Notes: generated by a model not told the origin, from the letters alone. 10,225 bases of DNA from Oceanospirillaceae bacterium UBA2001 (GCA_002335115.1 DDCR01000077.1:1-10225); one strand, 5' to 3'; positions 1 to 7,764 are shown, counted from the stretch's first letter. Numbers and translations are program-made.

Positions 1-32
1 GGTCGCGGGTTCGAGTCCCGTCCGTTCCGCCA
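1..32 (+). tRNA. tRNA-Asp (GUC), 3' portion only
   Basis: The first 32 bases are the 3' end of a tRNA. A 5-bp T-stem (GCGGG/CCCGT) encloses the loop TTCGAGT. It is followed by a 7-nt acceptor strand CCGTTCC, discriminator G and an encoded CCA. This stretch matches the 3' end of E. coli tRNA-Asp(GUC) as I know it. The anticodon arm lies outside the window, so the identity rests on the acceptor and T-arm bases. In gammaproteobacteria tRNA-Asp often follows tRNA-Val, and the right edge of this window opens a tRNA-Val. Confidence 0.9.
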
Positions 33-57
33 TTTCCACAACGCTCAGAAAACAATT

Positions 58-79
58 GCCGCTCATGTGCGGTTTTTTT
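58..79 (+). terminator. Probable intrinsic terminator of the tRNA-Asp transcript
   Basis: CCGC (59-62) and GCGG (69-72) can form a short GC-only stem over a 6-nt loop, followed directly by seven T (73-79). The stem has only four clean pairs, so it is weak. Its position, 26 nt after the tRNA CCA and followed by a U-run, is what a stable-RNA terminator looks like. Confidence 0.65.
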
Positions 80-185
80 GTGCCTTAAATAAAGTGTTAT
101 TGCCAGCCATACCCTAGCATTCAGCGGTGTATTTGGGTTAACTTACCTCATCCACTCTATTCTTACTTAATGACTTGCCTTTATA

Positions 186-2147
186 ATGAAAATATTTCGC
201 GGTCACAGTATTCGTGATCGATTATTTACTGCCTTTGGTGTTCTAAGTCTTTTGACCCTAATTACCAGTGTCATTGGTTGGTCTTTGCATAATCAATTAG
301 GTAATCAACTAAAATCTGTCGTTGAGCAAGACATCCCTTCACTGGGTTCAATGGTGAAGTTAAGTACTGAAGCCGCAACCATTACCTCCCTAGCCCCAGC
401 ACTTATGGCAGTGCAAGATTCTGAATCGAGGAAGTTGCTCTGGCAACAGTTAAATCAAGGAACTCAAGCCATTGCCAGTGTGCTGCCTCAGATCCATCTG
501 GCAAGGTCAGCGATGACTGATCGTCAAGTGAGCTTAGACGATCAATTGCAAGGTGTGATTAAAACCCTTAACGCCCTCAACCAAAATATTCTCCAGCAAC
601 TCAAGCTTAAAATGGATAAAGAAGCTGAAAGTCAGGGTTTGCGTTGGGCTGTTAGTGGATTTTTGGCAGACATAGATCCTTTGATAGATAAAACACAAAA
701 ATATATCAGAAGTCGATTCAATGAAGACATTCCCAGTTCTGGTATTGTGATCAAGCGTGAGGGAGAGCGCACCATTGCTCAATTAAACACTGACTTACAG
801 GTCCTCTTTCGGTTAAAGGCAGATACCAGTTTGCTGGTTAATCTGGTTGGGCGAGCCCATCACTTACCCGACCCAGACTCTCTCATAGCAACAGCAATTC
901 AGGCTGATGAACTTAACCTGAGTATCGTTCAGTACATTGATAACATGAGCTTGGTTAAGGGTTTCTCAGAGCTTCGGGTTAGGGTGGATGAGGTGCTTTA
1001 CTTTGTTCAGCGTGATTTAAATATGTTTGAGCTTCGGCGTCAGGAACGCTTGCAATTTGAAGCAGGTGAACAACTTCTAACCAGTCTGGAAATACAGTTA
1101 GCAAGTTTTAATGATTACATCAGTACTCATGTTACTGCTGTGCGAGAGGCATCGATGCAAGCGGTAGCGCAATCAAATAATGCCATAGCTCAGGGTAATC
1201 GCTTAATGATAGCGACTAGTCTTGCCAGTGTAATGTTGAGCATATTAATTGTTTGGCTTTATGTTGCAAAGCATCTTGTTGGACGTATTAGAATATTGGA
1301 TGGCAGCATGCGTATTATTGCAGCCGGTAATTTACAGCAGTCGGTGCCAGTAAAAGGACGTGATGAAATTGGTACGATGGCTAACTCTCTGCGGAGTTTT
1401 CGGGACCAATTGACTGAAAAACAGGCCGAATTAGTGCAGGCAGGTAAGCTGGCAGCCCTAGGGCAACTTTCAGCTGGTATTTCACATGAAATTAATCAGC
1501 CCCTGACTGCAATCGGCCATTATGCACATAATGGAGTGAGGCTGCTACAACAAGGTCGAGCGCATGAAGCAGAGGCTAATTTTGAGCAGATATCATCTTT
1601 AACTAAGCGCTCAACAAGTATTATAGCAAGGCTTAAATCGATGGCGCGCAAACGCAGAGATAGTATTCAAACCGTATGTTTAAATCAGGTTGTGGACCAT
1701 GTGTTAACACTTTTACAAAGTCACTCTCAAACGCACAGCACAGAAATAGTAGTGGACATGCCATCTGAAAATAACATGGTGATGGCAGAGCAAATACAAT
1801 TAGAGCAGGTGGTCTTGAACCTCATGTCTAATGCATTGGACGCCGTAGCAGATAATCTACACACAAAAAAAATAACCATTGAATGTTTGCATAGCGAAGG
1901 TCAAATTGAATTGCGTATTGCAGATAATGGACCAGGCATAGCGCCAGAGTTATATGAACAGGTGTTTAACCCCTTTTTTACGACCAAAGAGGTCGACCAA
2001 GGCTTAGGCTTAGGGTTGTCTATTTCTTACAATATTATACAGGATTTTGGTGGCCAACTTGCCGTCGTTCGACATCCTATGAAAGGTGCTATATTTTCTT
2101 TGCGTCTACCCCACAATAGTCATTTTCAAGCAGAGATTAAGTCATGA
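186..2147 (+). CDS. Membrane sensor histidine kinase with a TorS-like helical periplasmic domain and HAMP
   Basis: This 653-residue sensor kinase probably phosphorylates the overlapping DctD-like regulator. TM1 spans about residues 13-33. A largely helical periplasmic domain of about 300 residues follows, then TM2 (about 340-362) and a HAMP linker (about 362-412, with GRDEIGTMANSLR). The H-box is GQLSAGISHEINQPLTAI with phospho-accepting His434. The ATPase has an N-box (NLMSNALDA, Asn549), G1 box (ADNGPGI, 579-585), F-box (NPFFTTK) and G2 box (GLGLGLSIS). The catalytic half resembles DctB. DctB, however, normally has two PAS-like (PDC) periplasmic domains and no typical HAMP, so the sensing half looks closer to TorS. 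Unlike TorS there is no fused receiver or HPt domain. No clear Shine-Dalgarno precedes the ATG, but the N-terminus (basic, then TM1) supports this start. No convincing promoter is visible at 80-185. Confidence 0.9.
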   Translation: MKIFRGHSIRDRLFTAFGVLSLLTLITSVIGWSLHNQLGNQLKSVVEQDIPSLGSMVKLSTEAATITSLAPALMAVQDSESRKLLWQQLNQGTQAIASVLPQIHLARSAMTDRQVSLDDQLQGVIKTLNALNQNILQQLKLKMDKEAESQGLRWAVSGFLADIDPLIDKTQKYIRSRFNEDIPSSGIVIKREGERTIAQLNTDLQVLFRLKADTSLLVNLVGRAHHLPDPDSLIATAIQADELNLSIVQYIDNMSLVKGFSELRVRVDEVLYFVQRDLNMFELRRQERLQFEAGEQLLTSLEIQLASFNDYISTHVTAVREASMQAVAQSNNAIAQGNRLMIATSLASVMLSILIVWLYVAKHLVGRIRILDGSMRIIAAGNLQQSVPVKGRDEIGTMANSLRSFRDQLTEKQAELVQAGKLAALGQLSAGISHEINQPLTAIGHYAHNGVRLLQQGRAHEAEANFEQISSLTKRSTSIIARLKSMARKRRDSIQTVCLNQVVDHVLTLLQSHSQTHSTEIVVDMPSENNMVMAEQIQLEQVVLNLMSNALDAVADNLHTKKITIECLHSEGQIELRIADNGPGIAPELYEQVFNPFFTTKEVDQGLGLGLSISYNIIQDFGGQLAVVRHPMKGAIFSLRLPHNSHFQAEIKS

Positions 2148-3496
2148 GTAATGCAACCGTTCTAGGCCAAGTGTTGGTGATTGATGATGAGCAATCGGTC
2201 AGACAATCCTTTTGCCAAACTCTTTCCCTTGAAGGTTATGAAGGCTTAGATTTTGAACATCCTATGGATGCTTTAGCACTTTGTAACCAAAAATGGATGG
2301 GCGTCATTGTGTGTGACCTGCGCATGCCTAAAATGGATGGCCTGTCGGTGCTAGAGGCGGTACAAGCGATTGATCCAGAGATTCCTATTATTTTATTTAG
2401 CGCCCATGCAGATATCGCTATAGCTATTAAGGCTATTCGATCTGGGGCCTATGAGTTTCTTGAAAAAACGGATGATCCACAAAAACAGATGGACACCATT
2501 CATCGAGCATGGCAAAAACGCCAGTTAGTTTTAGAAAACCGAGCCCTGCGCATATCCCTAGCGGAAAAACATGAAATTGAACATCGTTTATTGGGTCATA
2601 GCGAGGTCATGCAGGGTATTCGTCAATCAGTTTTGCAGCTCGCTCAGTTAGATGTCGATTTAATTATTAATGGTGCCACTGGCACGGGTAAAGAAGTTGT
2701 TGCTCATTGCTTACATGATTTTAGTAGCCGAGCAAAAAAACCATTCGTAGCGCTAAATTGTGGCGCACTGTCTGAGTCTATGATTGAAAGTGAATTATTC
2801 GGACACGAAGCAGGTGCTTTTACTGGGGCTCAAAAACGCCGCATTGGTAAATTAGAATATGCCAATGGGGGCACTATTTTTTTAGACGAAGTCGAAAGTA
2901 TGCCACCCCATTTGCAGGTGCGCCTTCTGCGAGTTGTGCAAGAACGATGTTTAGAACGCTTGGGTGGTAACGAACTTATTCATTTAGATGTGCGTGTCAT
3001 TGCTGCTAGTAAATTGAATTTAAGACAAGCAGCAGATGCAGGAGACTTTCGTGAAGATCTTTATTATCGGCTCAATGTAACCAACATTGAGTTGCCTAGT
3101 ATGGCGCAGCGAAAAGAGGACGTGGGCTTATTGTTTAGGCACTTCGCCGAACTAGCTGCACAAAAATATAATCTCCCTTGCCCAACCCTACATACTTTAC
3201 AGTTGCAGGCTCTTCAAACTAGAGAATGGCATGGGAATGTCCGCGAAATCAACAATGAAGCAGAGCGCTGGGCGCTGGGTTTGACATTTTTTGCTCCAGG
3301 ATCTGGTGATATTCAGCCCTCGAACTTATCAAGTAAAGGGGGTTTAGGGGAGCAAATGGACGAGTTCGAGAAGGGGTTGATCGAAACCACTTTGCTGCAG
3401 AACCAGGGCCATTTGGAGCGTACTGCAAAAGCGTTAAATATTCCTCGGAAAAAACTCTACCTCAGAATGAGGAAACACCAGTTGAGCAGACCTTAG
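2144..3496 (+). CDS. dctD: DctD-like sigma-54-dependent response regulator
   Basis: This 450-residue transcription activator has three domains. The receiver (about 9-125) has acidic residues D14/D15, phospho-acceptor D58 (in VCDLRMP) and K108. The AAA+ sigma-54 domain (about 148-385) has a Walker A variant GATGTGKE (177-184), the sigma-54 contact loop GAFTGA (224-229) and Walker B GTIFLDEV (243-250). The C-terminal Fis-type helix-turn-helix (about 422-447) has RTAKALNIPRKKLYLRMRKH, which closely resembles DctD. Its ATG overlaps the kinase TGA in an ATGA, so the two are translationally coupled and almost certainly cognate. The obvious target is the sigma-54 promoter about 150 bp downstream. 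The conserved Pro after the receiver Lys is replaced by Thr (LEKTDDP). The symbol is by family resemblance; the effector need not be a C4-dicarboxylate. Confidence 0.92.
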   Translation: MSNATVLGQVLVIDDEQSVRQSFCQTLSLEGYEGLDFEHPMDALALCNQKWMGVIVCDLRMPKMDGLSVLEAVQAIDPEIPIILFSAHADIAIAIKAIRSGAYEFLEKTDDPQKQMDTIHRAWQKRQLVLENRALRISLAEKHEIEHRLLGHSEVMQGIRQSVLQLAQLDVDLIINGATGTGKEVVAHCLHDFSSRAKKPFVALNCGALSESMIESELFGHEAGAFTGAQKRRIGKLEYANGGTIFLDEVESMPPHLQVRLLRVVQERCLERLGGNELIHLDVRVIAASKLNLRQAADAGDFREDLYYRLNVTNIELPSMAQRKEDVGLLFRHFAELAAQKYNLPCPTLHTLQLQALQTREWHGNVREINNEAERWALGLTFFAPGSGDIQPSNLSSKGGLGEQMDEFEKGLIETTLLQNQGHLERTAKALNIPRKKLYLRMRKHQLSRP

Positions 3497-3514
3497 ATTT
3501 GTTTTTGACATGGG

Positions 3515-3576
3515 TTAAAAGTGACTCGTTTGAACTTTTTTATTAGTCACTTATGACTCATTTGCTGTCATTTTAA
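3515..3576 (+). promoter_or_regulatory. Probable upstream activator (enhancer) sites for the DctD-like regulator
   Basis: A perfect 8-bp inverted repeat, AAGTGACT (3519-3526) and AGTCACTT (3545-3552), is separated by 18 bp. It overlaps a direct repeat, TGACTCGTTTG (3522-3532) and TGACTCATTTG (3554-3564), offset by 32 bp, close to three helical turns. A looser copy in inverse orientation, GTCATTTTAA (3567-3576), mirrors TTAAAAGTGAC (3515-3525). The cluster lies about 95-155 bp upstream of the predicted start site of the sigma-54 promoter, the usual distance for DctD or NtrC enhancers. Binding by the neighbouring regulator is inferred. Confidence 0.68.
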
Positions 3577-3643
3577 GCGGCCTTATAAGTTAGATTAATT
3601 TTAATAGTGCATATAAACAAATACTTAGAGACTAATTGACATC

Positions 3644-3660
3644 AGGCACGTGTCTTGCAA
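3644..3660 (+). promoter_or_regulatory. Sigma-54 (-24/-12) promoter of the TRAP operon
   Basis: The sequence AGGCACGTGTCTTGCA is a near-consensus match to TGGCACG-N4-TTGCA. The invariant GG (3645-3646) and GC (3657-3658) are exactly 10 bp apart, as sigma-54 requires. The expected start is about 3669, giving an untranslated leader of about 60 nt before dctP. The gene just upstream encodes a GAFTGA-containing activator, which makes chance unlikely. Confidence 0.9.
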
Positions 3661-3718
3661 TGAAGTTATTTAGCCAGAGCATAGTAAGCGGTTTACATGG
3701 TCTGTGCTTTAACCCTTT

Positions 3719-3722
3719 GGAG
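3719..3722 (+). promoter_or_regulatory. Ribosome binding site that fixes the dctP start at 3730
   Basis: GGAG lies 7 nt before the ATG at 3730. The longer open frame beginning at ATG 3697 lacks a comparable site and would put a non-signal-like stretch before the basic n-region. The 3730 start yields a normal secretion signal. Confidence 0.8.
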
Positions 3723-3729
3723 CATAAAT

Positions 3730-4722
3730 ATGAGTATCAAAATAAAATCAAATAATGGCCTGCTTACCACAGTAGTTACGGCGGTCACTTTGCTAGCTGC
3801 AACCAGCGCAACAGCGGCTACGAAATGGGATATGCCAACTCCCTATGGCGATGGCTATCATCAAACAATTAATGTTCGGGCCTTTGCCGCTGACGTTAAG
3901 GCAGCCACTGACGGCGAATTAGATATTGTTGTTCACTCGGGTGCATCGTTATTTAAGCACCCAGAAATTCATCGTGCCGTGCGCACAGGACAAGTACCTA
4001 TTGGCGAAATGTTCATGGGTGTTTTGGGTAATGATGATCCAGTCTTTAAGTTAGACAATATTCCTTTTTTAGCCTCAGATTTTAGCCAAGCTAAAGATCT
4101 TTGGGATGCTTCTCGCAGTGCTGTTGAAGATGTTATGGCCAGTAATGGCCTACAGTTATTATATGCCGTTCCTTGGCCCGGGCAGAGCTTTTATACTAAG
4201 GATCCAATTAGCAGTATTGCTGATTTAAAGGGTTTGAAAATGCGAGCTTATTCGCCTACTACTTCTCGCTTGGCTGTATTACTTGAATCTACTCCGACTA
4301 CGGTACAAGTACCTGAAATTCCTCAAGCCTTTGGGGCTGGCATTATTAACGCCATGATTACTTCGCCATCAACTGGTGTCAGTAGCCAAGCATGGGATTT
4401 TGTGCGTCACTACACCGATGTGCAGGCATGGATACCAAAAAATATGGTGTTTGTGAATAACAAGGCTTTTAAGCGTTTGGATGCGGATGTTCAAAAAGCG
4501 GTATTAGCTGCTGCTAGCAAAGCTGAAACCCGTGGTTGGGAAATGGCAGTTGAAGAAACACGCATTAAAACCGAAAGTTTAGGTGCAAATGGCATGGTTG
4601 TAGTGCAGCCAAGTGCAGAATTACAAACGGCATTAAAAGCCATTGGCTCTACTATGGCAGCTGAATGGGCCGCAGAAGCAGGTGCCTCAGGTGCTAAAAT
4701 TATGGCTGAATATCAAAAGTAG
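3730..4722 (+). CDS. dctP: TRAP transporter periplasmic solute-binding protein, DctP family
   Basis: With the start set by the GGAG site, the protein has 330 residues. It begins with a Sec signal peptide (basic MSIKIK, hydrophobic core about 10-23, cleavage near ATSATA, about residue 29). The mature part shows the DctP fold, including DLKGLKMRAYSPTTSRL around 165-181. Arg172 there is at the position of the conserved arginine that normally salt-bridges a substrate carboxylate. The segment PEIPQAFGAGIINAMITSP (195-213) matches the hinge and ligand region of the family. The mature protein has no cysteine. It is the first gene after the sigma-54 promoter and is followed by a hairpin, consistent with more binding protein than membrane subunits. 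The ligand cannot be read from sequence; an organic acid is the default for this family. Confidence 0.92.
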   Translation: MSIKIKSNNGLLTTVVTAVTLLAATSATAATKWDMPTPYGDGYHQTINVRAFAADVKAATDGELDIVVHSGASLFKHPEIHRAVRTGQVPIGEMFMGVLGNDDPVFKLDNIPFLASDFSQAKDLWDASRSAVEDVMASNGLQLLYAVPWPGQSFYTKDPISSIADLKGLKMRAYSPTTSRLAVLLESTPTTVQVPEIPQAFGAGIINAMITSPSTGVSSQAWDFVRHYTDVQAWIPKNMVFVNNKAFKRLDADVQKAVLAAASKAETRGWEMAVEETRIKTESLGANGMVVVQPSAELQTALKAIGSTMAAEWAAEAGASGAKIMAEYQK

Positions 4723-4737
4723 TAATAGCCATACTCA

Positions 4738-4779
4738 AGCAACTGAATTGATATGAAAAACAATTCAGTTGCTCTTTTT
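4738..4779 (+). terminator. Hairpin with T-tract between dctP and dctQ (attenuating terminator)
   Basis: The perfect 13-bp arms AGCAACTGAATTG (4738-4750) and CAATTCAGTTGCT (4761-4773) flank a 10-nt A-rich loop, followed by CTTTTT. This has the form of an intrinsic terminator 15 nt after the dctP stop. The genes downstream share strand and function, so partial readthrough is likely. It would set a high ratio of DctP to DctQM, and the stem could also protect the dctP 3' end from exonucleases. Confidence 0.85.
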
Positions 4780-4798
4780 ATTATTATAGAGATTTAAT

Positions 4799-5317
4799 AT
4801 GCGGCGTTTTTTAGATGGTTTATATGCCTTTTCTGGGGCCTTAGCTGGATTCTTTATTGTGGCCATTACCTTGGTTATATTAGTCCAAATTGTGTCTCGC
4901 TGGATGGGCTATATTGTGCCATCAACTGATGATTTGTCGGGTTTCTTTTTAGCAGCCTCAAGCTTTTTAGGTTTGGCTTATACACTTAAAAAAGGTGGAC
5001 ATATCCGTGTTAGTTTGGTCATTCAGCGATTATCTAGGGTCCAGCGGCATCGGCAGGAATTTCTTGTTCTAGCTGTGGGATCAGGCTTGGCAACGTTAAT
5101 GTCGTGGCATTTAGGCTATATGGTATATGAATCATGGGTGTTTAAAGACGTCTCTGTGGGTTATTTACCCATACCTCTATGGATACCACAATCGAGTATG
5201 TCCTTAGGCATGTTGATTTTTAATATTGCCTTAGTGGACGAGTTAATACGGGTTCTGCGCGGGGCAAAGCCCTGTTATCAAGATTATGAAGACGAGCTCA
5301 ATTTGGAGGAAGTGTAA
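4799..5317 (+). CDS. dctQ: TRAP transporter small membrane subunit, DctQ family
   Basis: This 172-residue inner-membrane protein has four hydrophobic segments (about 13-33, 47-65, 87-107 and 130-150), the standard DctQ topology and length. Family hallmarks are the KKGGHIRV motif after TM2 (64-71) and the IPLWIPQ motif before TM4 (125-131). It pairs with DctM to form the permease. A weak AGAGA site (4788-4792) precedes the ATG. The stop codon TAA shares its last base with the dctM ATG (TAATG), so the two are probably translationally coupled. The C-terminal tail is acidic (DYEDELNLEEV). Confidence 0.93.
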   Translation: MRRFLDGLYAFSGALAGFFIVAITLVILVQIVSRWMGYIVPSTDDLSGFFLAASSFLGLAYTLKKGGHIRVSLVIQRLSRVQRHRQEFLVLAVGSGLATLMSWHLGYMVYESWVFKDVSVGYLPIPLWIPQSSMSLGMLIFNIALVDELIRVLRGAKPCYQDYEDELNLEEV

Positions 5318-6618
5318 TGGATCCTCTTTTAATTGCGGGCATCTTAACGGTCGTATTATTTGTTTTATTAGCGGCTGGATTATGGGTTTCATTGACCCTT
5401 ATGTTATTGGGTTTGTTGACCATGGTCATGCTGGACAATAACGCTTCTGGTCTTATTTTTGCCACCACTACCTGGGGGGCTAGTTCTAGTTGGGCCCTCA
5501 CCGCATTACCACTATTTATTTGGATGGGAGAAATTTTGTTTCGTACTCGCCTGTCTGAAGATCTATTTGAAGGTCTTACACCATGGCTGAGCAAATTCCC
5601 TGGTCAGTTATTTCACGTTAATATATTAAGCTGCGGTATTTTTGCTGCTGTGTCTGGATCGTCCGCTGCTACTGCCGCAACGATTGGTCGCATGACACTG
5701 CCTGAATTAAAACAGCGTGGTTATGATACAAGGATGGCCATTGGCACTTTGGCAGGTTCGGGTACCCTAGGTTTACTGATACCACCATCGATTATTTTGA
5801 TCGTATATGGCGTCGCCGCAGAAGTTTCAGTGGCACGATTATTTATGGCAGGGGCCGTACCTGGATTGTTACTGGTGGTTTTATTCATGGGCTATACCGC
5901 GCTTTGGGCTAAGCTTAGCCCAAAATCAGTGCCACAAGATACAAGACACTTTACTTGGGCTGATAAATTCAAAGCGATACGCAATCTAATCCCCGTGTTA
6001 AGCCTCATCATATTTGTTTTGGGGTCTATTTATACAGGACTCACCACACCCTCAGAGGCCGCCGCCTTTGGCGTAGCTGGTGCCTTAATCCTGTCTTTGA
6101 TCTCGGGCACATTATCCACCAAAAGTTTTAACGAAAGTTTGATGGGAGCGGTTAAGACCTCTTGTATGATAGCGCTTATTCTTGCAGGGGCTGCCTTTTT
6201 AACGATTAGTATGGGGTTTCTAGGATTACCTCGCATGTTGGCTGAAATGATCGCTACCTTGCAACTATCCCCCTACATGTTGCTGGTTTACCTCACCTTT
6301 TTGTTCGTCATTTTAGGCTGTTTCTTAGATGGTATATCTGTTGTAGTGTTGACCACTTCAGTGGTTTTGCCAATGGTGCAACAAGCTGGTATTGATCTGT
6401 TATGGTTTGGCATTTACATTGTTCTCGTGGTAGAAATGGCCCAAATAACACCGCCTGTTGGATTTAACTTGTTTGTCATTCAAGCACTCAGTGGTAAGAA
6501 TATTTTATACATAGCTCGCGCGGCGCTGCCATTCTTTATGCTCATTATGTTGGCAGTCGTGCTCATCACTGTATTTCCAAGTATCGTCACCGCTTTACCG
6601 GACTTAATGGTTAACTAA
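5317..6618 (+). CDS. dctM: TRAP transporter large permease subunit, DctM family
   Basis: This 433-residue, highly hydrophobic protein has the usual DctM length and multi-span pattern. It forms the sodium-driven transport channel with DctQ. Visible signatures include AAVSGSSAATAATIGRMTLP (110-129), GTLGLLIPPSI (149-159) and, near the C-terminus, TPPVGFNLFVIQ. The second and third of these are ion- and substrate-site loops in DctM and related IT-superfamily carriers. A strong GGAGGA site (5305-5310) lies inside the end of dctQ, 6 nt before the ATG, giving efficient coupled translation. The next gene starts 2 nt after its stop. Confidence 0.95.
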   Translation: MDPLLIAGILTVVLFVLLAAGLWVSLTLMLLGLLTMVMLDNNASGLIFATTTWGASSSWALTALPLFIWMGEILFRTRLSEDLFEGLTPWLSKFPGQLFHVNILSCGIFAAVSGSSAATAATIGRMTLPELKQRGYDTRMAIGTLAGSGTLGLLIPPSIILIVYGVAAEVSVARLFMAGAVPGLLLVVLFMGYTALWAKLSPKSVPQDTRHFTWADKFKAIRNLIPVLSLIIFVLGSIYTGLTTPSEAAAFGVAGALILSLISGTLSTKSFNESLMGAVKTSCMIALILAGAAFLTISMGFLGLPRMLAEMIATLQLSPYMLLVYLTFLFVILGCFLDGISVVVLTTSVVLPMVQQAGIDLLWFGIYIVLVVEMAQITPPVGFNLFVIQALSGKNILYIARAALPFFMLIMLAVVLITVFPSIVTALPDLMVN

Positions 6619-6620
6619 AA

Positions 6621-7667
6621 ATGAAAAAAGCCGCATTGAATGTATTGTGGTCTATGCTGTTAGTGCTAGTTAATGGGACTGCTTGGGGACAAAACACTGC
6701 CATTATCAAGGCGGTTGGTACTTGGCATAATCTGACCAATTATCAAAAACATGAAGGTCCATTTTGGAACCAACATATCGCTCAAGCCTCGGGTGGCAGC
6801 ATTATCGGTGAAATCAAACCACAAACCGCCTTAGACCTTAAAGGCTTCGAAATTATGCGCTTAGTTAAGAATGGCGTCTTTGATTTTGCATTTGGTCTGC
6901 CAGGCTATGTGGCGGCTGATAATGCTATTTTTGAGGGGGCAGATTTGTCAGCTTTATCGCAAGATCTAAAAACGTTAAAACTGGTATCAGATGCCTACCG
7001 ACCGACTTTAGATCGGGCTTTTCAAAACATTTACAATGCCAAGTTAATGATGTTGTACCCGTTTCCAAGTCAGACATTGTGGTGCAATACGCCAGTGACT
7101 AAGATTGCAGATTTAAAGGGTAAACGTATACGGGTCTACTCAACCACTTTGAGTGATTTTGTAGAAGGGGTAGGGGGCACTTCAGTGGTCGTACCATTTT
7201 TAGAAGTCAATGCTGCACTCACTAAGGGTGTGTTAGATTGTGCTATAACCGGCACTATGTCTGCTTATACGGGACAGTGGTATAAAGTAGCGAGCCATGC
7301 ATTTACTCTAAGGGTTGGCTGGGGTCTGGCCTTTGGTGCTTTTAACTTAGATAAATGGAATGCTTTGTCAAACGCGCAGCAAAATTTATTAAAGCGTGAA
7401 CTTGAGGCTCTAAATCAGCGTATGTGGGCAGAAACAGCCACTGAGGACGATATAGCCATTGAGTGTTTAACAGGTGTTAGCTGCGGCCTTGGTGAACTCG
7501 GCAACATGGTGTTAGTAAAGCCGTCTAAAGCTGATCTTGATAAACGTGATACCATTGCGCATCAGGTTATTCTCCCGCGTTGGGCGGCCCGCTGTGGTCC
7601 TGAATGCACATCCAATTGGAACGCCACTGTTGGAAAAGTGCTCGGGTTAACTGCGACTGGCAAGTGA
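6621..7667 (+). CDS. Second TRAP-type (DctP-like) periplasmic binding protein, Cys-rich
   Basis: This 348-residue secreted protein has a signal peptide (MKKAAL n-region, hydrophobic core about 8-19, likely cleavage after AWG, about residue 23). It is recognisably DctP-like: DLKGKRIRVYSTTLSDF (164-180) places Arg171 at the carboxylate-binding position, and NAALTKGVLDCAITG (197-211) is the usual following motif. It differs strongly from the first DctP of the operon. It carries six cysteines in the mature part (155, 207, 282, 288, 325, 329), while the other has none. Two pairs are close together, ECLTGVSC and CGPEC. The start lies 2 nt after the dctM stop with only a poor ribosome site, so translation may depend on dctM. 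It could be an alternative binding protein for the same permease, a ligand-presenting co-sensor for the kinase, or a partner of the MsrP-like enzyme downstream. Confidence 0.85.
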   Translation: MKKAALNVLWSMLLVLVNGTAWGQNTAIIKAVGTWHNLTNYQKHEGPFWNQHIAQASGGSIIGEIKPQTALDLKGFEIMRLVKNGVFDFAFGLPGYVAADNAIFEGADLSALSQDLKTLKLVSDAYRPTLDRAFQNIYNAKLMMLYPFPSQTLWCNTPVTKIADLKGKRIRVYSTTLSDFVEGVGGTSVVVPFLEVNAALTKGVLDCAITGTMSAYTGQWYKVASHAFTLRVGWGLAFGAFNLDKWNALSNAQQNLLKRELEALNQRMWAETATEDDIAIECLTGVSCGLGELGNMVLVKPSKADLDKRDTIAHQVILPRWAARCGPECTSNWNATVGKVLGLTATGK

Positions 7668-7764
7668 TTTACGGATTAGGACTAAAAACAAAGGTTTGAA
7701 TCCATGGTTCTAGCGCAAACGTATAACCATTAACTTAGCTATATTTCGCTAACAAGGCCGACAA

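Noticed and set aside
182..187. TATAAT overlapping the kinase start codon as a -10 box
   Set aside because: No -35-like hexamer is found 16-18 bp upstream, and transcription would start inside the gene; it is likely chance in AT-rich sequence.
3505..3510. TTGACA just after the regulator gene as a sigma-70 -35 box for dctP
   Set aside because: No acceptable -10 follows at 16-18 bp, while a near-consensus sigma-54 promoter exists downstream.
3697..3729. Upstream ATG giving an 11-residue N-terminal extension of DctP
   Set aside because: GGAG at 3719-3722 lies 7 nt before the ATG at 3730, and that start gives a normal signal peptide; the 3697 ATG has no comparable ribosome site.
7685..7760. Separate promoter for msrP (TTGAAT with TATAAC, or TATATT) and an ATGGTT/AACCAT stem
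   Set aside because: The TTGAAT-TATAAC spacing is about 20 bp, no good -35 fits TATATT, and the stem has only 6 bp with a 15-nt loop; none is strong enough to annotate.
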